Assembly: GCF_007475525.1 (NCBI RefSeq)
Contig: NZ_CP037899.1
Coordinates: 2,138,033-2,202,032, forward strand
From: Methylacidiphilum kamchatkense Kam1
Lineage (GTDB): Bacteria; Verrucomicrobiota; Verrucomicrobiia; Methylacidiphilales; Methylacidiphilaceae
DNA length: 64,000 nt
Direction: 5' to 3'
A model generated the notes under the pieces. It did not search any database. It worked only from the letters and a program-made list of their open reading frames with translations, and was not told the origin of the DNA. Below, one piece after another: positions 55,816 to 64,000 of the stretch. The translations under genes were made by a program, and so were the position numbers. Position 1 is the stretch's first letter; each line of letters begins with the position of its first letter.

Positions 55816-57108
55816 ATGCACCTTATGCAAAAGAACTCTGTAGTAACCAAGGCAGAAAAAAATATCATCCCTTCCTGGTGGGAGGATATCCGAAGGCAAG
55901 CCCTTTTGGACTATGAGCAGCTTTCCCCTCCACAAAAAAAAGATGAAAAATGGCGATTTTCCACTATAGAGAAAATAAAATGGGAAGGCTACACTCCAAA
56001 GATTCCAGTAAGTCCTTCGGATCTAGATAAGATCTGTCAATTCTTCCCTTATGAAAATTCACTTGGTTCGATTGTCTACGGAAATGATAACTTGCTTTTT
56101 TATTCTCCAATCTCTGAAAAACTTCAAAAAATGGGGGTCATTTTCTCTCCTTTAATTGACGCCATAACCTTATATCCCGACCTCTTAAAAGAGTACATTT
56201 TTAAAGAAAAACTTTCTATGGGGAGTGACAAATTTGAAGCTCTCCATCGATCGAATACTCTATCTGGCGTTTTTCTTTATGTTCCTAAATATGTTGAAAT
56301 TCAGGAATTTTTTGAAGTATGGTTTTGGCTTTCTGAATCTAACATAGGAACCTATCCACATTGCTTATTCGTTTTGGAAGAAGGCAGTAAGGCAAGAGTA
56401 CAATTAAATTTTAGATCCATCAATGAGAGAGGAGGCTTTAGTTGCTCAGCAATAGAGAGTTACCTTGCTCAATCCTCGCATTTCGAACTTGTCTCTGTAC
56501 AACAATGGGCCAAAGAGGTTAATTCTTTTCTATTCAGCCTTACCGATGTTGGTCAAGACGCTCAAAGTTCTTCTTTATACGTCAATGTTGGAGGGGTATA
56601 CAATCGCTTTGAAGGCAAAACACGCCTTAGTGGTGCTGGAGGCTCAGCCGAAGTGCTTTCTGCTACTATAGCAAAGAATAATCAAGAATTTGATCAACGA
56701 ACCCTCCAGATTCATTCCGCTCCTTATACAACCAGTAATCTATTGTTTAAAAATGTATTGTTTGATTCAGCAAAAACTATTTTTTCTGGCATGATCAATG
56801 TTTCTCCAGAGGCTCAGAAAACGGATGCCTATCAAAGTAATAAAAATTTGATATTGGGAGAAAACGCTGAAGCCAATTCTTTACCTGGTCTTGAAATTAT
56901 GGCCGATGATGTTCGATGCACTCATGGAGCGACAACCGGAAGCCTAGCAAAAGAAGAATTATTTTATAGTCAACAGAGAGGAATACCCAAACCGGTTTTT
57001 GAAAAGCTTTATTCGGTTGGATTTCTTGCTGAGTGTGTCCAAAGATTAAAAAATACGCAAATAGCTAATCGAATCCTTGACTTTCTCCACAGTTGCTTGC
57101 AAGTATAA
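55816..57108 (+). CDS. sufD: SufD, Fe-S assembly protein
   Basis: 430 residues. SufD stabilises the SufBC scaffold and helps iron entry. The N-terminal part WWEDIRRQALLDYEQLSPPQ, the beta-helix core and the C-terminal INVSPEAQKTDAYQSNKNLI, EIMADDVRCTHGATTGSLAK and LFYSQQRGIPKPVFEKLYSV are characteristic. It follows sufB by 49 bases and precedes sufT by 26. Confidence 0.94.
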   Translation: MHLMQKNSVVTKAEKNIIPSWWEDIRRQALLDYEQLSPPQKKDEKWRFSTIEKIKWEGYTPKIPVSPSDLDKICQFFPYENSLGSIVYGNDNLLFYSPISEKLQKMGVIFSPLIDAITLYPDLLKEYIFKEKLSMGSDKFEALHRSNTLSGVFLYVPKYVEIQEFFEVWFWLSESNIGTYPHCLFVLEEGSKARVQLNFRSINERGGFSCSAIESYLAQSSHFELVSVQQWAKEVNSFLFSLTDVGQDAQSSSLYVNVGGVYNRFEGKTRLSGAGGSAEVLSATIAKNNQEFDQRTLQIHSAPYTTSNLLFKNVLFDSAKTIFSGMINVSPEAQKTDAYQSNKNLILGENAEANSLPGLEIMADDVRCTHGATTGSLAKEELFYSQQRGIPKPVFEKLYSVGFLAECVQRLKNTQIANRILDFLHSCLQV

Positions 57109-57134
57109 ACGAAAAGTGTTATCTATACTGTTAA

Positions 57135-57689
57135 ATGAATGTGAACAGTTCCCAATCCAAGCTCTCGAGAGATCTAGAAGCTATCCTCATTCCCAGCGGG
57201 GAAAAAGTACAGCTTCAGAAAGATAAACCCTTCCAAATTACCCAATCCATGGGAGGGTCATATACCCTCATCTATGATAATAGGCTATTGGTGAGGGTAG
57301 ACTCTAAAGATGCCGATGCCCTTGGAATCCAACAAGAGCTTTCTTCCCAGAAAGAGATTTTAAGCGAACATGAAGAACTGACCGAAGAAATTATATACAG
57401 CCGTCTAAAAGAAGTATATGATCCAGAAATTCCTGTAAACATTGTAGATCTTGGATTAGTGTATGACTGTCAAATTAAAAGAAAAGAAGACGGTAGCTAT
57501 TCTGTAGCTGTTAAGATGACATTGACTGCACCTGGATGTGGCATGGGGACTATTTTAGCACAAGACGCTCAATCAAGAATCCTTGAAATACCATCTGTTT
57601 CAGAAGCCCAAGTGGATTTGGTTTGGGACCCTCCATGGAATCCCAGCATGATTAGTGAGGAAGGAAAAATGATCCTTGGTTTGGTTTAA
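57135..57689 (+). CDS. sufT: SufT, DUF59 Fe-S maturation factor
   Basis: 184 residues. The N-terminal domain (IPSGEKVQLQKDKPFQITQS, MGGSYTLIY) and the DUF59 (MIP18-type) domain (YDPEIPVNIVDLGLVYDCQI, MTLTAPGCGMGTILAQDAQS, VDLVWDPPWNPSMIS) identify it as SufT. The conserved cysteine is in APGCGMG. It helps mature Fe-S proteins. It is the last gene of the suf run and converges with the amidase. Confidence 0.92.
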   Translation: MNVNSSQSKLSRDLEAILIPSGEKVQLQKDKPFQITQSMGGSYTLIYDNRLLVRVDSKDADALGIQQELSSQKEILSEHEELTEEIIYSRLKEVYDPEIPVNIVDLGLVYDCQIKRKEDGSYSVAVKMTLTAPGCGMGTILAQDAQSRILEIPSVSEAQVDLVWDPPWNPSMISEEGKMILGLV

Positions 57690-57710
57690 GAGAACTTTTT
57701 TTTCCTGTTC

Positions 57711-58996
57711 CTATTCTTGAACGACAATTCCTTGCTTGGAAGTCGCCCAGGATATTATTCCCTGAGTGATGATTTCTGCATACTCAACGAAAATGCTTTT
57801 AACAGATTTTCCATTTATATTTTTATTGCCATCATAATCTCCAGCAATGATCCTATCATAGGAATCAACGGAGTTCATATAAGGGCCTTCGATAAAAACA
57901 ACTGGGCTATGATAGATTCGATTAGCCAATAAGTTTCTTGCAAAAACATAAGGACTTTTCCCGACCTTATAGGCTGCCGACCAATGCGTATAAGTTTCAG
58001 GTGGAAAGTTCCATACGACTTCCATTTCTTTGGCTACGGCTTCGGAAATTTCCAACTCAGGAAGAGCTGTCCGAGACAAAAGCTTGTAGAGCATATCCCA
58101 CTTTTGATCATCAAAAACTAATTCTTCTTCCGAATAATTTCCATTAACAAATACTACCAATTTACTTTTGGGAACAAGCTCTTCACGTGTTGGATGCTCT
58201 GACCATTTGTCGGCATTGAAATGGACACAAATAGTTATATCCGGCCTCAAACGATCTACTAACTCGGCTCTCGCTCTTATTTCTGCATTTCTATAGAAAA
58301 GTCTTTCAGCAGTTAATGAAATTTTTTTTTCTATTTCATCTGAAAAACGATATGGCAGATTATCTTGGTTTTCGAACGGAAATAGAAGAGCAATGGCATC
58401 CTTCCTTAGATTGGCTGGCCGTAGTTCTGTCACAGGCTCATAATCTTTTTTTGTCCAAACAACTTTGGCTCCAGCAGCTTCCAATAATTTTGCTGCCCTT
58501 TTACAAACATTCATATTGAGCTCAGCTTCTATGACAGGAGGATCAGAACCAATTTGAAAAAATCTTTCTTCCATTTTTGCCCATTTCCCTCCGATATGTC
58601 CGGGATCCAAGCAGATAATGAGGCCTTTTAGTGGCTTTGTTTCTATAGGCTCTTCTCCTCTAGTTTTTATATTAGATACCCAATTTGCCTTAAGAGGCAC
58701 CTGTGATTCTGGATCGGGAGCAAGACGCAATCGATATAATAGTTCGTTATGCTCCGTATCTGAATATATAGTTACTTCGTTGCCATTAATAATTGTGTAT
58801 CGCCAAAAAGATCCGCTTGGGGAATAAAGCGTGTTTATTAATTGAACAAACTCATCCCTTGTAATGGTTTCTTGAAATTGATCTAGACGAGACCAATCAG
58901 GAGAGGGGGCAAGGGGAGATAATTTTTGCACAGCAAAAAGAGGGATCAAACTCTGAAAGAAAAAAAAACAATTGCTAGAAATATCCCTTTTTGCAT
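57711..58996 (-). CDS. Secreted N-acetylmuramoyl-L-alanine amidase-like protein, signal peptide frameshifted
   Basis: Zinc amidase-like protein of the Amidase_3 type. Segments include LIICLDPGHIGGKWAKMEER (zinc histidine), VIEAELNMNVCKRAAKLLEA, CVHFNADKWSEHPTR and VVFIEGPYMNSVDS. In the uncorrected frame the N-terminus from TTG 59009 is not a signal. The ATG at 58996, with GAGG just upstream, opens MQKGIFLAIVFF, a good signal peptide, but in the other frame. One more base in the A9 run 58960-58968 (T9 on the coding strand) joins it to FFFQSLIPLFAVQKLSP. It probably cleaves stem peptides from peptidoglycan. Confidence 0.85.
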
Positions 58997-59024
58997 AATA
59001 CCTCAACAATCGATGGTACCTCTA

Positions 59025-59603
59025 TCAATGTAAAACTTTTGAAAAATTTAGTTTCATCTTATATATCTTGCCTGTGATTGCCCCTATAATAACATAGCCA
59101 ATGAAGTGCTCCAGTCCGTTTTTGTCTGCAAAAAAGTCCAGAATCCAACACGCTTCTTCATGCTCTTTAAGGGATGCGAGCCGAAAGGTTACTGTGCTTA
59201 GCCTAACGGCTTTAAACATCTCGTTAGATTTTATGGCAATGTCTAAAGCTCTATTCGAGTCTATTTTTAATTTAGAAGGATTAACCGTATTTTCTTTTTT
59301 ATAAGGCAAAAGGTGTAAATTTCCAAGGGAAAAAAGACCATCTTTAATTTCCGTTACCTGTCCTCCAGCAACTGTAATTTGTTCGGAATGGGACCATGAA
59401 TGCGGATTCCAATAAATAAACTGCCAACTGACTGGAGTTAAAGTTGTAGGACTGCGTTGGCCAATGATTCCATACAAATACTGTTTGGAATCCGGACTCA
59501 CTTGCTTTTCAGCAATTCTAAGGGCTTCAAAAGCCGTAGGAGTTTTTGCATATAAAAAAAGAGGATAGAATAAAAAGGCAAAAAGGAGTATCGAGCGTTT
59601 CAT
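59025..59603 (-). CDS. Secreted PepSY-like hypothetical protein
   Basis: 192 residues. Signal peptide MKRSILLFAFLFYPLFLYAK, then TAFEALRIAEKQVSPDSKQY, SWQFIYWNPHSWSHSEQITV and a final IIGAITGKIYKMKLNF, which resembles the duplicated PepSY-type fold (AL..A......W.....). It lies 28 bases upstream of the amidase start on the same strand and may be cotranscribed. Function unknown. Confidence 0.65.
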   Translation of the reverse strand: MKRSILLFAFLFYPLFLYAKTPTAFEALRIAEKQVSPDSKQYLYGIIGQRSPTTLTPVSWQFIYWNPHSWSHSEQITVAGGQVTEIKDGLFSLGNLHLLPYKKENTVNPSKLKIDSNRALDIAIKSNEMFKAVRLSTVTFRLASLKEHEEACWILDFFADKNGLEHFIGYVIIGAITGKIYKMKLNFSKVLH

Positions 59604-59768
59604 GTTTTTTTCTTTCCTTTATATAGAGATTAGAATTTCACTCACTCAATAGCAAAGAAACAAAAAAAGATCATAAGCAAAAGAAATAAAGAAGGAAAAG
59701 TTTCTTTTTTATTTAGTCCTTGATTTACACTATTTTTTATCGATTCCTTTGAAATTTATAATCAAGCT

Positions 59769-60866
59769 ATGGCAACCATACTAGTCACCGGTGGCACAGG
59801 GTTTATTGGTAAAAGTATAGTCAAGCTTCTTTGCCAGCTAGGATATAAGGTGAGAGTGTCGACTAGGAGTTTAAAGCAAATAAAAGCGCTTTACGAGCTA
59901 TCTTGTGAATTCTTAGTGGGAGATCTTTCGGATTTGTCTTTTGCTAGAAAATGCTGTTCGGGAGTCGATGCCGTTATTCATTTAGTAGGAATTATTGTTG
60001 AGCAGGGACAAGATACTTTCAAGAAAGTGCATGTTCAAATTACTAAAAACATGATTCAAGCTTCTAAGGAAAACGGAGTGAAACGATTTCTTCACATGAG
60101 TGCATTAGGGACTCGTCCTAATGCTAGAAGCCGTTATCATCAAACAAAATGGACTGCCGAAGAACTTGTAAGAAATAGCGAACTGGATTGGACAATTTTT
60201 CAGCCCTCTGTTGTCTTTGGAATTGGAGATGATTTTACGAAAAGATTATATAAAATGCTTTTTTTTCAAAATAATCCTCTACTGTTATTCCCATTGATTG
60301 ATGGGGGAAAAAGCAAGCTTCAACCTATATTCGTTGGAAATGTTGCAGAAGCCTTTGTTCGGGCCATCCCCAATCCTAATACCTTTCATAAAACCTACCC
60401 TCTTACTGGTCCAGAGGTCTACTCATTAAAAGAAATTCTATTGTTGATTTTAGATAAAGGTCAGATACCCTACAAAATTGAATCTTTTCCCTTTTATACA
60501 TTATCAAGAATTGTGATGGCACTATTAAGCTTTTTAGTTTATCCTCTTATCGGCCTTAAGGCGTTGTTTGAACATTGGCGCGGAGACTTTTGGGCTCCAT
60601 ATCTGCTTTCTTGGCTTTTGCTCTCACTGCTGCTTCGTAAAAGTATGGAAAAGAGATTACTATTTAATGTGCCTTCTGCTGTTGCTTTACCTCTTGTTGG
60701 AATTGTTGAAAAACTAATCAAAAATCCACCTATAACAAAGGAAATGCTTGTGATGCTACAAGAAGACTCCATTGCCGATAGCTCCGAAGCAATTAAAGAA
60801 CTTGATCTCCAATTGGTATCTTTTAAAACACTTCTGCCAGATATCATCGACGCAATTGTTATGTAA
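59769..60866 (+). CDS. NAD(P)-binding NDUFA9-like atypical short-chain dehydrogenase
   Basis: 365 residues. The Rossmann start is TILVTGGTGFIGKSIVKLLC, then FLVGDLSDLSFARKCCSGVD, VIHLVGIIVEQG, RFLHMSALGTRPNARSRYHQ (with an atypical active site) and WTIFQPSVVFGIGDDF, QPIFVGNVAEAFVRAI. This is the complex-I NDUFA9-like branch. Between the Rossmann domain and the C-terminal helix there is a hydrophobic stretch of ~60 residues (ALLSFLVYPLIGLKALFEHW; LLSWLLLSLLLRKSMEKRLL) not usual in the family, suggesting membrane association. It converges with the cysteine desulfurase. Confidence 0.85.
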   Translation: MATILVTGGTGFIGKSIVKLLCQLGYKVRVSTRSLKQIKALYELSCEFLVGDLSDLSFARKCCSGVDAVIHLVGIIVEQGQDTFKKVHVQITKNMIQASKENGVKRFLHMSALGTRPNARSRYHQTKWTAEELVRNSELDWTIFQPSVVFGIGDDFTKRLYKMLFFQNNPLLLFPLIDGGKSKLQPIFVGNVAEAFVRAIPNPNTFHKTYPLTGPEVYSLKEILLLILDKGQIPYKIESFPFYTLSRIVMALLSFLVYPLIGLKALFEHWRGDFWAPYLLSWLLLSLLLRKSMEKRLLFNVPSAVALPLVGIVEKLIKNPPITKEMLVMLQEDSIADSSEAIKELDLQLVSFKTLLPDIIDAIVM

Positions 60867-60871
60867 GAGTT

Positions 60872-62008
60872 TCAAGTCAATGCTTTTTGTTGTGAGAGAA
60901 CTACTTCTCTGATTCTTTGGGCTGCTTCGGTAATTTCTTCTTCGGTGGTAAATTTTCCGATAGAAAATCGAATCGAAGAAATGGCTTGAGAAGACTCATA
61001 TCCCATCGCCATAAGGACGTGAGAAGGCTGACTAGTGCCAGACATACAAGCTGAACCACTAGATGCCGCAATGCCAGCAAGATCAAGCCCTATTAAAAGA
61101 TCATGTCCATTGAGTCCTGAAAAGAGGACAAGAAGCGTATTAGGTACTCTGCGAGTGGGATCTCCAATACGCTCTATTCCTGGAAGATCAGCTAGGGATT
61201 CCCACAGTCTTTCGATGAGTTGAAATTGTCTTTCCTTTTGTTCATCCATCTCTAGGAGAGAAATTTCTAAAGCTTTTGCTAGTCCAATGATTCCTAACAA
61301 ATTCTCTGTTCCGCCTCTCTTTCCTTTTTCTTGATTGCCGCCATAGATCAGTCTTTCAAACGGAACCCCTTCTTTGATATAAAGGATTCCTACACCTTTG
61401 GGTCCATAAAATTTATGAGCTGAAAGGCTAGCCAAAGACAATCCTTTTAAATCTATGGGGACTTTTCCGATGCTCTGAACAATGTCGGAATGAAAAAAAA
61501 TTTCTTTTTGTTTGCACAGATTTGCTATTTCTTCAATTGGCTGGCAAACTCCTGTCTCATTGTTTGCCGATTGGATGGAAACAAGAATAGTTTGATCCGT
61601 AAGGGAAGAAGCTAATTTGTCTACATCGACTACTCCTTGTTTAGAACAGGGAACGAAAGTGATTTTGCATCCATTTTTTTCTAAGGAAGCGGCTGTTTCT
61701 AAAACTGCATGATGCTCTATTGCTGATAGAACAATATGGTTTTTCTTTTTCTTGTTTCCATAGATTACCCCCATGAGCGCCAAGGAATCACTCTCTGAGC
61801 CTCCAGAAGTAAAAATAATTTCCTTGCTTTTAACTCCAAGAAGCTTGGCCACTTTTTCACGGGCTTTTTCTATTAGAAAGCGCGCCTGTCTGCCCTCTTC
61901 ATGGATGCTTGAAGGATTCCCTATGACGGTCATCCCTAAGGCTATTTCTTTGATAACCTCAGGATCCATAGGGGTTGAGGCATTGTAGTCAAGGTAAATG
62001 CGTTTCAT
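60872..62008 (-). CDS. Cysteine desulfurase (NifS/IscS-like)
   Basis: 378 residues, PLP enzyme that supplies sulfur for Fe-S clusters and thio-modified tRNA. It starts RIYLDYNASTPMDPEVI. The PLP lysine is Lys199 in SLSAHKFYGPKGVG. The persulfide cysteine is Cys321 in SSGSACMSGTSQPSHVL. HH at 99-100 (AIEHHAVLETA) stacks on PLP. It is cotranscribed with cysE (19-base gap), and is likely the sulfur donor for the sufCBDT system nearby, which lacks sufS. Group I (IscS/NifS) by its length and active-site loop. Confidence 0.93.
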   Translation of the reverse strand: MKRIYLDYNASTPMDPEVIKEIALGMTVIGNPSSIHEEGRQARFLIEKAREKVAKLLGVKSKEIIFTSGGSESDSLALMGVIYGNKKKKNHIVLSAIEHHAVLETAASLEKNGCKITFVPCSKQGVVDVDKLASSLTDQTILVSIQSANNETGVCQPIEEIANLCKQKEIFFHSDIVQSIGKVPIDLKGLSLASLSAHKFYGPKGVGILYIKEGVPFERLIYGGNQEKGKRGGTENLLGIIGLAKALEISLLEMDEQKERQFQLIERLWESLADLPGIERIGDPTRRVPNTLLVLFSGLNGHDLLIGLDLAGIAASSGSACMSGTSQPSHVLMAMGYESSQAISSIRFSIGKFTTEEEITEAAQRIREVVLSQQKALT

Positions 62009-62027
62009 TACCTATCTTTTTATTGAT

Positions 62028-62900
62028 CTATTCGTTCTTCGTTCTTACGCGAATTTCTTGATCTACCAGAGTGACAATCGAATTGGGAGCGACTGGATGT
62101 GTCAGCCAGACATTACCACCTATGATGCTGCCTGCCCCTATTACTGTTTCTCCTCCAAGAATGGTTGCTCCTGGATAGATAGTTACGTAATCTTCAATCG
62201 TAGGATGCCTTTTTTGTCCACGTAATTTTCTTCCCCCCTTGGTGGATCGAGCACCAAGAGTAACTCCATGGTATATTTTCACATGATGTCCAATCTTGCA
62301 CGTTTCCCCAATGACAATGCCCGTTCCATGGTCTATGAAAAAATCTGAACCAATCTCGGCTCCAGGATGGATGTCAATTCCTGTTCTTGCATGAGCCCAT
62401 TCGGTCATCATCCTTGGAATCAAGGCCACATTTTCCTGATAAAGTACATGAGCTAATCTATAGACAGCTATGGCTTCAATTCCTGGATATGCCAAAAGTA
62501 CTTCTTCAATGCTTGCTGAAGCCGGATCTCCTTCATAGGTTGCTTTTAGATCCGTAGCTAAAATCTTCCTGATTTCTGGAAGTTTAGATAAAAATCTCTG
62601 GCATATTGATTCAGCAGTTTGATCCTTTATAGGAGAGAAAAGTAAGCTTTTTTCCAGCTCCTCTAGTAAAGCTTGATACACTCTTTTTAAAACTTCCAAA
62701 CAAAACGACCCTACTTTGTCCTGAGAAAGAGAAAGAGAAATATAAAATCCAGGAAAGATAAGACTTAAAAGGTCTTCGGTGAGTTTTGAGACGGCTTTTT
62801 TTGAAGGAAGGTTCTTCCCGTCAGCACAATTGATGCCGCCATAAATCTTATAAGAGGTAAGAAGCTCCTCTAAAATCAAATTGAAAGAAAAATTTTCCAT
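62028..62900 (-). CDS. cysE: Serine O-acetyltransferase CysE (EpsC-type)
   Basis: 290 residues. Makes O-acetylserine for cysteine synthesis. A long N-terminal helical domain is followed by left-handed beta-helix hexapeptide repeats: IHPGAEIGSDFFIDHGTGIV, IGETCKIGHHVKIYHGVTLG, HPTIEDYVTIYPGATILGG and GAGSIIGGNVWLTHPV. The catalytic HG and DH residues are present. It is upstream of the cysteine desulfurase in the same operon, linking cysteine supply and sulfur mobilisation. Confidence 0.93.
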   Translation of the reverse strand: MENFSFNLILEELLTSYKIYGGINCADGKNLPSKKAVSKLTEDLLSLIFPGFYISLSLSQDKVGSFCLEVLKRVYQALLEELEKSLLFSPIKDQTAESICQRFLSKLPEIRKILATDLKATYEGDPASASIEEVLLAYPGIEAIAVYRLAHVLYQENVALIPRMMTEWAHARTGIDIHPGAEIGSDFFIDHGTGIVIGETCKIGHHVKIYHGVTLGARSTKGGRKLRGQKRHPTIEDYVTIYPGATILGGETVIGAGSIIGGNVWLTHPVAPNSIVTLVDQEIRVRTKNE

Positions 62901-63039
62901 TTTTTCCCCTTATGTATTAAAATCTAATTTAATCCTAATGAAAACTTTCAATTTTTAGCTATCGTTATTCCATCTATTCTCAATCATATTAGCTATTAGT
63001 AAGCTGTAATTCATTTGAAAATATTGTTTGATTTTTACT

Positions 63040-63927
63040 ATGAGGGACCAAAAGTATTTTACTTTGGAAACACTTGCTGCTTTTCATCCAACAAAACCTA
63101 GTTTTGCAGTCTTAGGAAAGCCAATTGCTCACTCCTTATCTCCCATTTTCCAAAAGGCAGCTTTTGAAAAATTATCCATCGATTCAGAATACCTACGGCT
63201 GGAAGTTTCAGAAGAAGAATTAGAACAAGCAGTGGAAATTTTGGTTAAAAAAGGTTTTTTAGGTTGGAATTGTACTTCTCCTCTTAAAAAAAAGATGATG
63301 GAGTTGTGTAACCAATTGGACCATTCGGCAATAGCTCTGGGATCAGTCAATACCGTTAAGAGAAGAGAAAAAGTCTTATTGGGCTTTAATACGGACGGCT
63401 GCGGATGGGTAAACGATATTAAAAAAAACTTCTCTATTGATTTCCATAAGTTATCCATTACCATACTAGGCACGGGAGGAGCAGGGGAAGCTATTGCCAA
63501 ACAATCAGCCAAGGAAGGTGCCCAAAAACTCATATTAATAAATAGAACTTATGGTAATGCTTTAAATTTGGCAAATGTTTTAGAAAGTCAGTACAACACT
63601 AAAGTTCAAGTCCTGGCTTTAATGGAGGCTAATGTTAAAAAAGCAATTGAGCAAAGCGAGCTTTTGGTTCAAGCCCTCCCTTTTCAACATTTTAACTCTC
63701 TTGGATTTCATTGGGAGAATATTCTGCGACCTGGAATCCTTCTTTATGATCTTTTATACTTTCCTAATCCCACCCCCCTTGAATCAATAGCAAAAAAATC
63801 AGGTTGCAAGGCATTAAATGGTCTGGGAATGCTTATCGAACAGGGTGCTCTTTCATTTTCAATATGGACCGGCCTTCCTGCACCTATTGAAATAATGAAA
63901 AAATCAGTAGCTTCTTATGAAGCTTAA
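63040..63927 (+). CDS. aroE: Shikimate dehydrogenase AroE
   Basis: 295 residues from the ATG at 63040 (TTG 63028 rejected). NADPH-dependent reduction of 3-dehydroshikimate. It has SFAVLGKPIAHSLSPIFQKA, the catalytic lysine in NCTSPLKKKMMEL, VNTVKRREKVLLGFNTDGCG, the Rossmann loop ILGTGGAGEAIAKQSA, the NRT-type basic motif LINRTYGNA, and C-terminal ALNGLGMLIEQGALSFSIWT. All key residues are in place. It is the last gene in the window and divergent from cysE. Confidence 0.93.
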   Translation: MRDQKYFTLETLAAFHPTKPSFAVLGKPIAHSLSPIFQKAAFEKLSIDSEYLRLEVSEEELEQAVEILVKKGFLGWNCTSPLKKKMMELCNQLDHSAIALGSVNTVKRREKVLLGFNTDGCGWVNDIKKNFSIDFHKLSITILGTGGAGEAIAKQSAKEGAQKLILINRTYGNALNLANVLESQYNTKVQVLALMEANVKKAIEQSELLVQALPFQHFNSLGFHWENILRPGILLYDLLYFPNPTPLESIAKKSGCKALNGLGMLIEQGALSFSIWTGLPAPIEIMKKSVASYEA

Positions 63928-64000
63928 ATATTTGATTTAGAAAAGGGAAAAACCCAGAAGGCTTTTTCTATTGGAAGATAGAAAAAAATTATTCATGTCA

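Noticed and set aside
63938..63970. Compound hairpin after aroE
   Set aside because: Short imperfect arms (TAGAAAAG with CTTTTTCTA) with interruptions, followed by A-rich rather than T-rich sequence.

Overview
The window looks like a chromosomal segment of an AT-rich Gram-negative bacterium, most consistent with a verrucomicrobial methanotroph of the Methylacidiphilum type. This is inference. It rests on a hydroxylamine oxidoreductase/HaoB pair, a futalosine-route menaquinone gene, a Tol-Pal system, SUF iron-sulfur assembly and the generally low G+C seen by eye. No methane monooxygenase or 16S rRNA gene is present to prove it.

Layout. 1-3.3 kb: mnmG (cut by the window edge, with a perfect 16-bp parS-like palindrome inside it) divergent from dnaB, which suggests an origin-proximal region. 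3.4-9.6 kb: thiG, mqnD, a histone-deacetylase-fold amidohydrolase, a frameshifted cytochrome c, thrB, a rhomboid protease and nadC. 9.9-11.7 kb: a DUF4388 / MglA-like GTPase / roadblock signalling module. 11.8-18.4 kb: a complete F1Fo ATP synthase operon (atpBEFHAGDC) with a long hairpin between atpB and atpE and a shortened delta subunit. 18.5-21.9 kb: DUF971, tilS, rluB-like, argH. 21.9-26.5 kb: ccsA-type cytochrome c maturation gene, ribBA, and two secreted unknowns, one with a caspase-like His/Cys arrangement. 26.6-31.2 kb: haoB, haoA (a cytochrome c domain fused to an octaheme HAO with a C-terminal membrane helix), a YdbL-type lipoprotein and an unknown. 31.3-38.3 kb: Nudix hydrolase, hemolysin III (frameshifted), and a CHASE2 / ABC ATPase / FtsX permease / AttH-CrtC-like operon. 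38.6-45.3 kb: J-domain-like protein, tolQ, tolR, tolA/tonB-like, an unknown, tolB, pal, rarA. 45.4-49.8 kb: Bat (VWA, BatC-like, BatD-BatE fusion) aerotolerance-type operon. 49.8-53.5 kb: glycosyltransferase, Rieske ferredoxin, L,D-transpeptidase, tRNA-Pro. 53.5-57.7 kb: sufC-sufB-sufD-sufT. 57.7-64 kb: amidase, PepSY-like secreted protein, NDUFA9-like protein, cysteine desulfurase, cysE and aroE.

A striking technical or biological pattern runs through the window. At least eight genes (cytochrome c, hemolysin III, tolQ, tolA-like, rarA, batD, sufB and the amidase signal peptide) are each interrupted by what reads as a single missing base, in or beside a homopolymer run. Restoring one base gives a full-length family-typical protein in every case. 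Several are core genes, so sequencing or assembly error is the simplest explanation. The coordinates below join the two halves.

Functionally, the segment combines respiration and energy conservation (ATP synthase, menaquinone, cytochrome maturation, HAO), envelope maintenance (Tol-Pal, L,D-transpeptidase, amidase, ABC/AttH) and sulfur/Fe-S supply (cysE, cysteine desulfurase, SUF).
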